Shown here piece after piece: positions 1-5,006 of a stretch of DNA of 5,006 bases. Both the position numbers and the translations under genes were made by a program. The DNA comes from Pseudomonadota bacterium (GTDB taxonomy: Bacteria > Pseudomonadota > Gammaproteobacteria > Burkholderiales > Methylophilaceae): NCBI GenBank assembly GCA_023459535.1, contig JAEWTK010000272.1, positions 1 to 5,006 on the forward strand. Reading direction: 5' to 3'. The notes below the pieces were generated by a model. It did no database searches. It was not told the DNA's origin and saw only the letters and a program-made list of their open reading frames with translations. How positions within the stretch are numbered: position 1 is the stretch's first letter; each line of letters begins with the position of its first letter.

Positions 1-50
1 TTCAGTGTGAAGTGAACCGATTCGGCCGGTCATTCGGATTTATTACAGAC

Positions 51-55
51 AGGTG
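51..55 (+). promoter_or_regulatory. Ribosome binding site of hsp20
   Basis: AGGTG lies six bases before the ATG at 62, a good Shine-Dalgarno match and spacing, and it supports that start. The rest of the 61-base leader shows no convincing sigma-70 promoter: TATTAC at 41-46 is a weak -10 with no partner. It also shows no sigma-32 boxes, so the heat-shock promoter, if there is one, probably lies to the left of the window. The leader carries two copies of ATTCGG (20-25 and 32-37) whose meaning is unknown. Confidence 0.7.
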
Positions 56-61
56 TAAATC

Positions 62-568
62 ATGGCCAAGGAAAAACCTGTGAATGTGCCGGTAAACACC
101 AGTGAAAACAAGAGTCCGGCTTCCGTATTTCATCCGCTCAACGAGATGGAGCGTGCCTTTGAGCGGTTTTTCAATCGCAACTGGCCTTCTTTCTGGGGCC
201 GCAGTGATTTTCCTGCGTTCGATACCCTGGTTGATTTCGAGCGGCAGCGCATGCCGAATCTGGATGTGGTTGATCAGGACAGCGAGATTGTGGTCAGGGC
301 GGAAATTCCTGGTATCGACAAGAAGGATGTCAGTATTTCCCTGACAGATAATCTATTGACCATCAAGGGTGAGACGCAAAAAGAGAAGAAGGATGATAAG
401 GGAAATTATCATCGACGCGAGATCTCGCGTTCCTCCTTTGCCCGCTCTGTGACATTGCCCGGTAGCGTCGATGCATCGAAATCGGTCGCTTCGTTGAGGG
501 ATGGCGTCCTTGAGATCAAGCTGCCCAAGGCTGAAAGCTCCAGACGCCGTTCCATCGCGGTTCAATAG
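62..568 (+). CDS. hsp20: Small heat-shock protein, Hsp20/alpha-crystallin family
   Basis: This is a 168-residue cytoplasmic, ATP-independent holdase of the Hsp20 family; such proteins assemble into oligomers and hold unfolding proteins for refolding by DnaK and ClpB. Residues 1-63 form a variable N-terminal arm rich in Phe and Trp (around 37-53), as is usual for substrate contact. The alpha-crystallin domain spans about 66-156, beginning with MPNLDVVDQDSEIVVRAEIPG-like strands (P83-G84 in the AEIPG turn) and ending with the hallmark GVLEIKLPK (148-156). The C-terminal tail holds an I-A-V motif (165-167), the I-x-I/V anchor used in oligomer assembly. Length is normal for the class A type. The gene stands alone and converges on the GTPase gene, with only 19 bp between stop codons. 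A strong terminator-like hairpin on this strand occurs only at 936-966. Family assignment is secure; heat-shock control is expected for the family but is not visible here. Confidence 0.95.
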   Translation: MAKEKPVNVPVNTSENKSPASVFHPLNEMERAFERFFNRNWPSFWGRSDFPAFDTLVDFERQRMPNLDVVDQDSEIVVRAEIPGIDKKDVSISLTDNLLTIKGETQKEKKDDKGNYHRREISRSSFARSVTLPGSVDASKSVASLRDGVLEIKLPKAESSRRRSIAVQ

Positions 569-584
569 CGACCGTGGCGATTTT
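554..584 (+). terminator. Weak terminator-like hairpin at the hsp20 stop
   Basis: ATCGCGGT (554-561) can pair with ACC (571-573) and GCGAT (577-581), leaving a three-base bulge and a nine-base loop; the last T of the stem begins a run of four T. The stem overlaps the hsp20 stop codon. It is an imperfect structure with a short T run, so termination here would be leaky at best. Confidence 0.25.
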
Positions 585-587
585 CCA

Positions 588-1607
588 TTAAATCTGCGTC
601 AGCGCCTTGCGGATAAGCGCTTCGTCAAGATCCTTGCCGATCAGGACGATGCGGGAGATCGGTTCATCCTCGTCCCATCCAGTGAGTAGAGTAGGTGGAT
701 AGAGCGTCTGTTGTACCGCGTGAATCGCCAGAGGTGCCGGCAGGTTTTCCGCGTGGATGATGCCTTTCATGCGTAGCAGGCTTTCGGCGAAAGTGTTGCA
801 AAGCCAGGACAGTACCGGTTCAAGCTGTTCCCAGGTCAAGGGTTTGGGAAGCGTGACGGTAAAACTGGAAATTTCGTTGTCATGAGTGTGCTTGAGCAGG
901 CCGTTGTTCACCCCAATTGCAGGCCTCCTCACCTCGCGCAGCCAGCGTTTTGGCTGCGCTTTTTTTGTTAGCGGATCGAACAGACCGACATTGATGATGG
1001 CCTGCGGGTCAATGGCGCCATGGCTGATGCGATATACGCTGGCCCCCGGGTTGAGCGCTTCCAGCTTTTCCGTCAGCGCATCCAGTTCTTCTTGCGAGGC
1101 CAGATCGGTTTTGGTTAGCAGCAACACGTCGGCAACCGCAGCTTGTTTGCGAGCCTCGATATGTTCTTCGATTTGCTGCAGGCCATAAACGCTGTCGATG
1201 GTCACGACAACGGCGTCCAGTCTGTAAGTCGAGTTAATCACGGGTTCATTCATCAGGCTGCCCATGATGGGGCCTGGGTCGGCCATGCCGGTGGTTTCGA
1301 TGACCAGTCGCTCGAATTGGGGGATGGCGTTCAACGCACGCTTGAAGAACAGGTCGCGCAGGGTGTCTGCCATCTCGTTGGTCAGCGTGCAGCACAGGCA
1401 GCCGGATTCCAGCAGTACGGTGTTGTCGGCAATGTGCTGGCTTTCAACCGTACGGGCCAAAATGTGATCCAGACCGGCCTCGCCCAATTCGTTGATGATG
1501 ACGGCCGTGTCTTTCATATCCGGATGGCTGAGCAGTTTGCTCAGCAGAGTGGTTTTGCCGCTACCGAGAAAGCCAGTGAGCAGGGTGACGGGAATGCGTT
1601 TATCCAT
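588..1607 (-). CDS. COG0523 (CobW/G3E family) metal-chaperone GTPase
   Basis: This 339-residue protein is a P-loop GTPase of the G3E group. Such proteins hand a metal, most often zinc in Zur-linked members, to client proteins at the cost of GTP. The Walker A loop is GFLGSGKTT (12-20). The family signature CxCC lies in GCLCC (69-73; C70, C72, C73) and is the metal site. A Walker B-like strand with E104 follows in VIETTGMADP (102-111), and the guanine-specificity motif appears as TKTD (165-168), a variant of NKxD. The CobW C-terminal domain covers about 245-337. The linker before it is basic (215-228) and contains H240 and H242, but there is no long His-rich tail. The gene follows the Fur-family gene by 27 bp on the same strand with only a weak Shine-Dalgarno, so co-expression and translational coupling are likely. 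That neighbour supports a zinc role and argues against cobalamin synthesis; no cobalamin genes are nearby. Codons 214-225 contain an A7 run and a strong hairpin that reads as a terminator on the other strand. Confidence 0.93.
   Translation of the reverse strand: MDKRIPVTLLTGFLGSGKTTLLSKLLSHPDMKDTAVIINELGEAGLDHILARTVESQHIADNTVLLESGCLCCTLTNEMADTLRDLFFKRALNAIPQFERLVIETTGMADPGPIMGSLMNEPVINSTYRLDAVVVTIDSVYGLQQIEEHIEARKQAAVADVLLLTKTDLASQEELDALTEKLEALNPGASVYRISHGAIDPQAIINVGLFDPLTKKAQPKRWLREVRRPAIGVNNGLLKHTHDNEISSFTVTLPKPLTWEQLEPVLSWLCNTFAESLLRMKGIIHAENLPAPLAIHAVQQTLYPPTLLTGWDEDEPISRIVLIGKDLDEALIRKALTQI
936..966 (+). terminator. Strong Rho-independent terminator inside the GTPase gene, antisense to it
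   Basis: GCGCAGCCA (936-944) and TGGCTGCGC (951-959) form a perfect 9-bp stem with a six-base loop, followed at once by seven T (960-966). This is the textbook form of an intrinsic terminator for rightward transcription. It lies wholly within the leftward GTPase coding sequence, 368 bp past the hsp20 stop. The nearest upstream rightward gene is hsp20, so it would define an hsp20 3' end with a long antisense tail. For the GTPase mRNA the same sequence is a hairpin preceded by seven A and would not terminate. The structure is seen directly; its use as a terminator is inferred. Confidence 0.6.
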
Positions 1608-1634
1608 GAAAGTCCGGTTCGTGAGTGAGGCAGG

Positions 1635-2042
1635 CTAGGCGTTGCATTGGCCGCAACGGCCCTTGATTTTGAGTTCGATCGATTCTGCCTGAAAACCCCT
1701 TGGCAGTTTCGGAATATTTGGGGAAACATCGTCCAGACAGTAGATTTTTCCGCAATGCGTGCATTCGAAATGCGCATGCCGGTGGCTGGTATTTGTTGCA
1801 TTGAGCTGAAAGCGCCATGCGCGGTTGTCGCCGGCGACCTTGTGCACGATGTCATTGGCCAGCAGCCAGTCCAGCACACGGTAGAGCGTCACACGGTCAA
1901 AATCGTGGGAGGCGGATAGCAGGCCCAGCAGTTCCTGGTGCGTCAGCGGATTGTCTGATTGCAACAGGGCATCCAGCACGGCGAGACGGTTTGCCGTCGG
2001 TCTCAGGCCGGCCTCCTGTATAATTTGGTTTGCAGTCATCAT
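1635..2042 (-). CDS. zur: Fur-family metalloregulator, probable zinc uptake regulator Zur
   Basis: This 135-residue protein belongs to the Fur family of dimeric, metal-dependent DNA-binding repressors. The N-terminal winged helix covers about 5-80: GLRPTANRLAVLDAL (12-26) opens the domain and FDRVTLYRVLDWL (48-60) is the recognition-helix region. The metal-binding and dimerisation half follows, with H87, H89 and H91 in a His-x-His-x-His run, then CxxC at C94/C97, C102, and a second CxxC at C130/C133. The paired CxxC motifs are the structural zinc site of the family. Zur is preferred over Fur because the next gene in the same direction is a COG0523 GTPase, a frequent member of Zur regulons, and because the protein is short and Cys-rich. 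Fur or another family member cannot be excluded from sequence alone. The start is a double ATG (2042 and 2039). There is no clear Shine-Dalgarno before it, and a promoter-like sequence ends only about seven bases upstream, so the mRNA may be almost leaderless. Confidence 0.85.
   Translation of the reverse strand: MMTANQIIQEAGLRPTANRLAVLDALLQSDNPLTHQELLGLLSASHDFDRVTLYRVLDWLLANDIVHKVAGDNRAWRFQLNATNTSHRHAHFECTHCGKIYCLDDVSPNIPKLPRGFQAESIELKIKGRCGQCNA
2019..2024 (+). promoter_or_regulatory. Candidate -10 box for the rightward RNase operon
   Basis: A perfect TATAAT reading rightward lies inside the first codons of the zur gene. It would start transcription near 2031 and give a leader of about 65 bases for the RNase gene. 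No good -35 sits at normal distance: TTGCCG at 1991-1996 is 22 bases away. Use is uncertain. If real, this promoter overlaps the zur start region, so the two divergent promoters would interfere. Confidence 0.3.
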
Positions 2043-2049
2043 GGTTTGG

Positions 2050-2079
2050 AAAATAAAGGTTAGGTGCAGGTTACGTCAA
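2050..2079 (-). promoter_or_regulatory. Candidate sigma-70 promoter of the zur-GTPase operon
   Basis: On the minus strand TTGACG (2079-2074), one mismatch from the -35 consensus, is followed after 18 bases by TATTTT (2055-2050), four of six matches to the -10 consensus. Initiation would fall near 2043, essentially at the ATG at 2042. This fits the absence of a Shine-Dalgarno and suggests a leaderless or near-leaderless message. Confidence 0.4.
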
Positions 2080-2080
2080 C
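2057..2080. repeat. Direct repeat and imperfect palindrome in the zur/RNase divergent region
   Basis: AGGTTA occurs at 2057-2062 and 2068-2073, eleven bases apart (one helical turn). The second copy runs into GTTACGTCAAC (2070-2080), which is a palindrome apart from one extra base. Both lie between the candidate -35 and -10 boxes of the zur promoter or touch the -35, where an operator would act. They do not match the AT-rich GTTATAnnnTATAAC-type Zur box known from gammaproteobacteria, so any role as a regulator site is inference. Confidence 0.3.
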
Positions 2081-2095
2081 TGCTAAAACAATTTA

Positions 2096-3967
2096 ATGAA
2101 TGTATTTTACGAAGAAGACGGGCATTTCAAGGTGGCTTCGGTGATGTCCGAGAACCCGGGTTCGCTACAAGTCGAATCCCAGAGCGGCAAGCGCTCAAAA
2201 ATCAAGACTGCCAATGTACTGCTGCGTTTTGAATCCGCCATGGCCGGTTTCATGGAGGCCGCGCAGGCGGAATCCGACACGCTGGATATCAATTTCCTCT
2301 GGGAATGCTGTGCCGAGCCGGAGTTTGGTTTTGAAGACCTGGCGGCTGATTACTACGGCCGCAAACCGACGCCGACGGAGGCTGCTGCGGTCGCTCTCAG
2401 TCTGCATGGCGCGCCGGTTTACTTCTATCGCAAGGGCAAGGGCCGTTACAAGGCAGCCCCGGCGGAAACACTCAAGGCGGCACTGGCCGCGCTGGAGCGC
2501 AAGCGCTTGCTGGCAGAACGCATGGCGGTCTGGGTCGGGCAATTGAAGAATCATGAGTTGCCCGAGGAGTTCGGCGACAAGATCGAGGCGTTGCTCTATG
2601 CCCCGGACAAGAATTCACCCGAGTGGAAAACGCTGGAACAGGCGGCTAGCGAGCTTAACCTGAATCACATCAGATTACTGGCCGATTGCGGGGCGATCCC
2701 GTCCATTCATGATTACCATCTGGGTGCATTCCTGCGTGAATATTTCCCCAAAGGCTCGGATTTCCCTGAATTCGAAGTGCCGGTGGCCCCAGCTGATCTG
2801 CCCAAAGCCGATGTGGCAGCCTTCAGTATTGACGACAGCACAACCACCGAGATTGACGATGCGTTTTCGCTGCAGACGCTGGATAACGGCAATACCCTGG
2901 TCGGCATCCATATTGCGGCGCCGGCAACCGGTATCACGCCGGACAGCGTGCTGGATCAGGTGGCGCTGCATCGTTTGTCCACTGTCTACATGCCGGGCCA
3001 CAAGATCACCATGCTGCCCGAGCAGGCCATCGTGCCTTTCAGCTTGAATGCCGGTGAATGGCGGCCAGCGCTGTCGCTTTATCTGGAGGTGGCGCCTGAC
3101 CTGACCATTTCTCAGCGCACGACCCGGTTGGAGCTGGTTCATATCGCAGAGAACCTGCGCCACGATACCCTGGACCCCTATTTCAACGAGAACACGCTGG
3201 AAAGCGATAGCGGCCATCCATACTGGTCCAGGCTGATGACGCTGTTCCGCCTGGCGGAATCGCTGGAAAAGGCGCGTGGCAAATATGACCCTAACCGCGC
3301 ACCGCAGATCGACTACAACTTCTATGTGGAAGACGGCATCGTCCGCATCGTCAATCGTCAGCGTGGTTCGCCGCTGGACAAACTGGTGGCGGAGCTGATG
3401 ATTGAAGCCAATTCGCACTGGGGCGGCATGCTAGCGGAACATCTGGTGTCCGGCATCTACCGTGCGCAGAACAGCGGCAAGGTCTATATGACGGTCAAGC
3501 CGGAGCCGCATCAGGGGCTGGGCGTCAAACAGTACACCTGGTGTACCTCGCCATTGCGCCGCGCAGTCGATTTGATCAATCAACGCCAGCTGATCGCTAT
3601 CTTGCAGGAACCCGAAAAGGCGCAGCCGGCCAGTCTGTTGACGGATGTCATGCGTCAGTTCGACCTTACCTACAATGCCTACAATGAATTCCAGACCCGC
3701 ATGGAACGGTACTGGTGTCTGCAATACCTGATTCAGGAAAAGCTGGAGGAGGTCAGCGCGACCGTCTGGCGCGAGAATCTGGTGCGGCTGGATATCGTGC
3801 CTTACATCACCAAGGTTTACAGTCTGCCGGAATTGCCGGTCGGTAGTCGCGTCCGGCTGCAGATCAAGCGTGTGGATACCTTGCTGATGGAACTCGATAC
3901 CCGCTTCCTGCAAGTGGAAGCAGAGGCCACTCCGCAGATTACGGAAGCACTTGAGGAGGAAGTCTAG
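2096..3967 (+). CDS. RNase II-superfamily (RNB domain) 3'-5' exoribonuclease, non-canonical type
   Basis: This 623-residue protein is a processive 3'-5' exoribonuclease of the RNB family, expected to degrade single-stranded RNA to nucleotides in the cytoplasm with Mg2+. The RNB domain runs from about 240 to 505. Its first acidic motif is SIDDSTTTEIDDAFSL (244-259), with D246, E252, D254 and D255 in the places of E. coli RNase II D201, D207, D209 and D210; the second is Glu instead of Asp. The closing motif TSPLRRAVDLINQRQ (484-498) carries the catalytic-region arginines R488/R489. The N-terminal 240 residues lack the usual two cold-shock domains: a small basic beta-rich module (about 1-45) is followed by a mainly helical part with a possible winged helix (about 78-122). 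The C-terminus (about 560-610) may be a degenerate S1 fold. At 623 residues it is far shorter than RNase R and not a typical RNase II. The ATG at 2096 is chosen because MNVFYEEDG fits the start of related proteins, although no Shine-Dalgarno is visible. It heads a tight operon with the spermidine-synthase-like gene 2 bp downstream. Confidence 0.9.
   Translation: MNVFYEEDGHFKVASVMSENPGSLQVESQSGKRSKIKTANVLLRFESAMAGFMEAAQAESDTLDINFLWECCAEPEFGFEDLAADYYGRKPTPTEAAAVALSLHGAPVYFYRKGKGRYKAAPAETLKAALAALERKRLLAERMAVWVGQLKNHELPEEFGDKIEALLYAPDKNSPEWKTLEQAASELNLNHIRLLADCGAIPSIHDYHLGAFLREYFPKGSDFPEFEVPVAPADLPKADVAAFSIDDSTTTEIDDAFSLQTLDNGNTLVGIHIAAPATGITPDSVLDQVALHRLSTVYMPGHKITMLPEQAIVPFSLNAGEWRPALSLYLEVAPDLTISQRTTRLELVHIAENLRHDTLDPYFNENTLESDSGHPYWSRLMTLFRLAESLEKARGKYDPNRAPQIDYNFYVEDGIVRIVNRQRGSPLDKLVAELMIEANSHWGGMLAEHLVSGIYRAQNSGKVYMTVKPEPHQGLGVKQYTWCTSPLRRAVDLINQRQLIAILQEPEKAQPASLLTDVMRQFDLTYNAYNEFQTRMERYWCLQYLIQEKLEEVSATVWRENLVRLDIVPYITKVYSLPELPVGSRVRLQIKRVDTLLMELDTRFLQVEAEATPQITEALEEEV
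3954..3959 (+). promoter_or_regulatory. Ribosome binding site of the spermidine-synthase-like gene
   Basis: AGGAGG lies inside the last codons of the RNase gene, ten bases before the ATG at 3970. The match is perfect and the spacing slightly long. It supports that start and indicates coupled translation, since ribosomes finishing the RNase gene cover this site. Confidence 0.7.
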
Positions 3968-3969
3968 TC

Positions 3970-4791
3970 ATGTTCCGCATAGGTCACAGAATTGCGCGCA
4001 GCATACACCGGAAATTTGCGGATGAAGGCAGCGTCGATGTCAGCGAGAGCGACGGCGTGCGCTATCTGCATCTGGGCAACGATACGATACAGAGCGCCAT
4101 GCGCTTGAGCGACCCGACGTCACTGGAATTACGCTATACGCGCGGCGTCATGATGTTCCTGCTGTTTGCGCCGAAAGCCGCAACCATGCTCGGCGTCGGC
4201 TTGGGCGGCGCTTCGGTCGCCAGATTCATGCATCATCATCTGCCGCATATTCATCAGCGCGTGGTGGAAATCAACCCGCAGGTGATCCGCGTCGCCCGCA
4301 GCCACTTCGCCCTGCCGGACGATGATGAACACCTGCAGGTCATCGAAGGCGATGGCGCCGAATACATCAGGAATCATCCGGAGACGACGGATGTGCTTTT
4401 TCTTGATGCCTACAGCAGTGATGGCCTGCCGGATGAGCTTAGCACGCAGATGTTCTTCGATAGCTGTGTCCAAGCATTGAAGGATGAAGGTATCCTGATC
4501 GCCAATCTGTGGGGCAGCGACAAGCGCTTCGATCTCTATCTGTCGCGCATCGAGCAGAGTTTTGACGGACGGGTGCTGGTGCTGGCGACCGGCCGCCCCG
4601 GTAATATCCTCGTGTTCGGCTTCAAGCGCGAGCCGGACGATCTGCGCTGGGCCAGCCTGCGCGAAAGAGCCAAGGCGCTGGAGGCCGAACACCAGATAGA
4701 ATTCCTGGATTTCGTCGAATCCCTGCGCGATCGCAACCCTTGCAGCAACCACCGTCTGTTTCTGGGCGTTAATGAAAGAGAAGCCATTTGA
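3970..4791 (+). CDS. Spermidine-synthase-like protein (class I SAM-fold)
   Basis: This 273-residue protein has the Rossmann fold shared by SpeE aminopropyltransferases and class I methyltransferases. The nucleotide loop is MLGVGLGGAS (73-82), followed by the acidic ribose-binding position E100 in VVEINP (98-103), then EGDGAEYI (126-133, with D128) and DVLFLDAYSSDGLP (141-154, with D146). True SpeE proteins carry GGGDGG and a D-S-S-D-P-type catalytic stretch. Here the loop lacks the Asp and the later motif is DAYSSDGLP, so polyamine synthesis is doubtful. It may be a SAM-dependent methyltransferase, or a SpeE-like protein with another substrate. The N-terminal part (1-60) is a short beta-rich section like the SpeE N-domain but reduced. 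A His cluster, HHHLPHIH (88-95), follows the first loop. The gene starts 2 bp after the RNase stop behind a strong Shine-Dalgarno, and its TGA overlaps the TTG start of the next gene. Fold assignment is secure; the reaction is not. Confidence 0.85.
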   Translation: MFRIGHRIARSIHRKFADEGSVDVSESDGVRYLHLGNDTIQSAMRLSDPTSLELRYTRGVMMFLLFAPKAATMLGVGLGGASVARFMHHHLPHIHQRVVEINPQVIRVARSHFALPDDDEHLQVIEGDGAEYIRNHPETTDVLFLDAYSSDGLPDELSTQMFFDSCVQALKDEGILIANLWGSDKRFDLYLSRIEQSFDGRVLVLATGRPGNILVFGFKREPDDLRWASLRERAKALEAEHQIEFLDFVESLRDRNPCSNHRLFLGVNEREAI

Positions 4792-5006
4792 ACCAATTTT
4801 TTGCAACCTGCCCGCGTGGCCTTGAGGCCTTGCTCATTAGCGAGTTGGCCGAATTCGGCGCCAAGAACATCCAGCCGACCGATGGCGGGGTCGCTTTCGG
4901 CGGCGATATGCCGGTTTGTTATCAGGCCAACCTGGAAAGCCGTATTGCTACCCGCATCCTTTGGCAGGTGGGCCGTGGCCGCTATACCAATGAAGAGGAC
5001 CTGTAT
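4788..5006 (+). CDS. rlmL: THUMP-domain class I SAM RNA methyltransferase, RlmL-like (5' part)
   Basis: Only the first 73 codons are present; the frame runs open off the right edge. The translation begins MNQFFATCPRGLEALLISEL and resembles the N-terminus of E. coli RlmL, which starts with a comparable F-A-x-x-x-R-G-L-E-x-L-L pattern. The shared positions include RGLE (10-13), GGVAFGGD (33-40) and SRIATRIL (51-58). This stretch is the start of the module that precedes and includes the RNA-binding THUMP domain; RlmL makes m2G2445 in 23S rRNA. The catalytic domain lies outside the window, so it cannot be said whether the protein is RlmL-sized or a fused RlmKL. The start is TTG at 4788: an in-frame TGA at 4773-4775 and the absence of ATG or GTG after it leave TTG as the only usual start codon. 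It overlaps the preceding TGA by three bases (TTGA), with a purine-rich stretch at 4775-4783 as ribosome site. Confidence 0.85.
   Translation, partial: MNQFFATCPRGLEALLISELAEFGAKNIQPTDGGVAFGGDMPVCYQANLESRIATRILWQVGRGRYTNEEDLY

Noticed and set aside
18..37. ATTCGG direct repeat and CCGATTCGG palindrome upstream of hsp20
   Set aside because: The units are very short and match no known heat-shock element such as CIRCE, ROSE or sigma-32 boxes; too little sequence lies upstream to judge.
1012..1021. Ten-base palindrome ATGGCGCCAT in the GTPase gene
   Set aside because: It encodes an ordinary H-G-A stretch and has no partner copy; palindromes of this length are expected by chance in several kb.
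1143..1628. Long rightward open frame (161 codons) antisense to the GTPase gene
   Set aside because: It mirrors the codon pattern of the opposite gene, has no ribosome site, and its product resembles no family I know.
1759..1771. Inverted repeat GCATT-CGA-AATGC inside zur
   Set aside because: It is short (5-bp arms), lacks a T run, and falls on codons of the conserved HFECTHC region, so coding constraint explains it.
2008..2017. Strong Shine-Dalgarno-like AGGAGG on the minus strand inside zur, six bases before a CTG codon
   Set aside because: Starting at that CTG would remove the N-terminal residues normally present before the Fur-family L-R-P-T-x-x-R motif; the upstream ATG gives the usual length.
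2675..3418. Leftward 247-codon open frame opposite the RNase gene
   Set aside because: It is a GC-driven shadow of the RNB domain; the product is rich in Arg, Gln and His with no recognisable motifs.
4231..4254. Histidine cluster HHHLPHIH in the SpeE-like protein as a possible zinc site tied to the nearby zur locus
   Set aside because: Related SpeE-like proteins commonly have one or more His in this helix after the first SAM loop, and the gene is in a separate, divergent operon.

Overview
The window looks like ordinary chromosome of a betaproteobacterium, possibly of the Nitrosomonadales or Gallionellaceae type. The basis is moderate GC by eye, dense packing, and the style of the encoded proteins (an RNase II-like enzyme with a non-canonical N-terminus, a spermidine-synthase-like protein, and an RlmL-type THUMP methyltransferase in one run). 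The lineage is an inference from protein style, not from a marker gene. I see no phage, transposon, CRISPR, tRNA or rRNA sequence. No stretch longer than 300 bases lacks a gene.

Layout. (1) Positions 1-568: a short leader and a rightward small heat-shock protein (Hsp20). (2) Positions 588-2042, leftward: a Fur-family regulator, best read as Zur, followed 27 bp downstream by a COG0523 (CobW/G3E) metal-chaperone GTPase. The two read as a zinc-homeostasis operon. (3) Positions 2043-2095: a 53-bp divergent control region. (4) Positions 2096-5006, rightward: an RNase II-superfamily exonuclease, a spermidine-synthase-like protein 2 bp downstream, and the first 73 codons of an RlmL-like THUMP RNA methyltransferase. 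The last starts at TTG and overlaps the preceding stop. The tight spacing implies one transcript for these three, with RNA decay and RNA modification side by side.

The most unusual signal lies inside the GTPase gene. A perfect 9-bp inverted repeat followed by seven T (936-966, + strand) has the form of a Rho-independent terminator for rightward transcription, about 370 bp past the hsp20 stop. If used, the hsp20 mRNA would run antisense through the last third of the GTPase gene. On the coding strand the same element reads as an in-frame A AAA AAA heptamer followed directly by a hairpin, at the predicted boundary between the GTPase domain and the C-terminal domain. This makes frameshifting or transcriptional slippage a possible alternative role. 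Everything else is recognisable at family level. I do not see a convincing undescribed multi-gene system.
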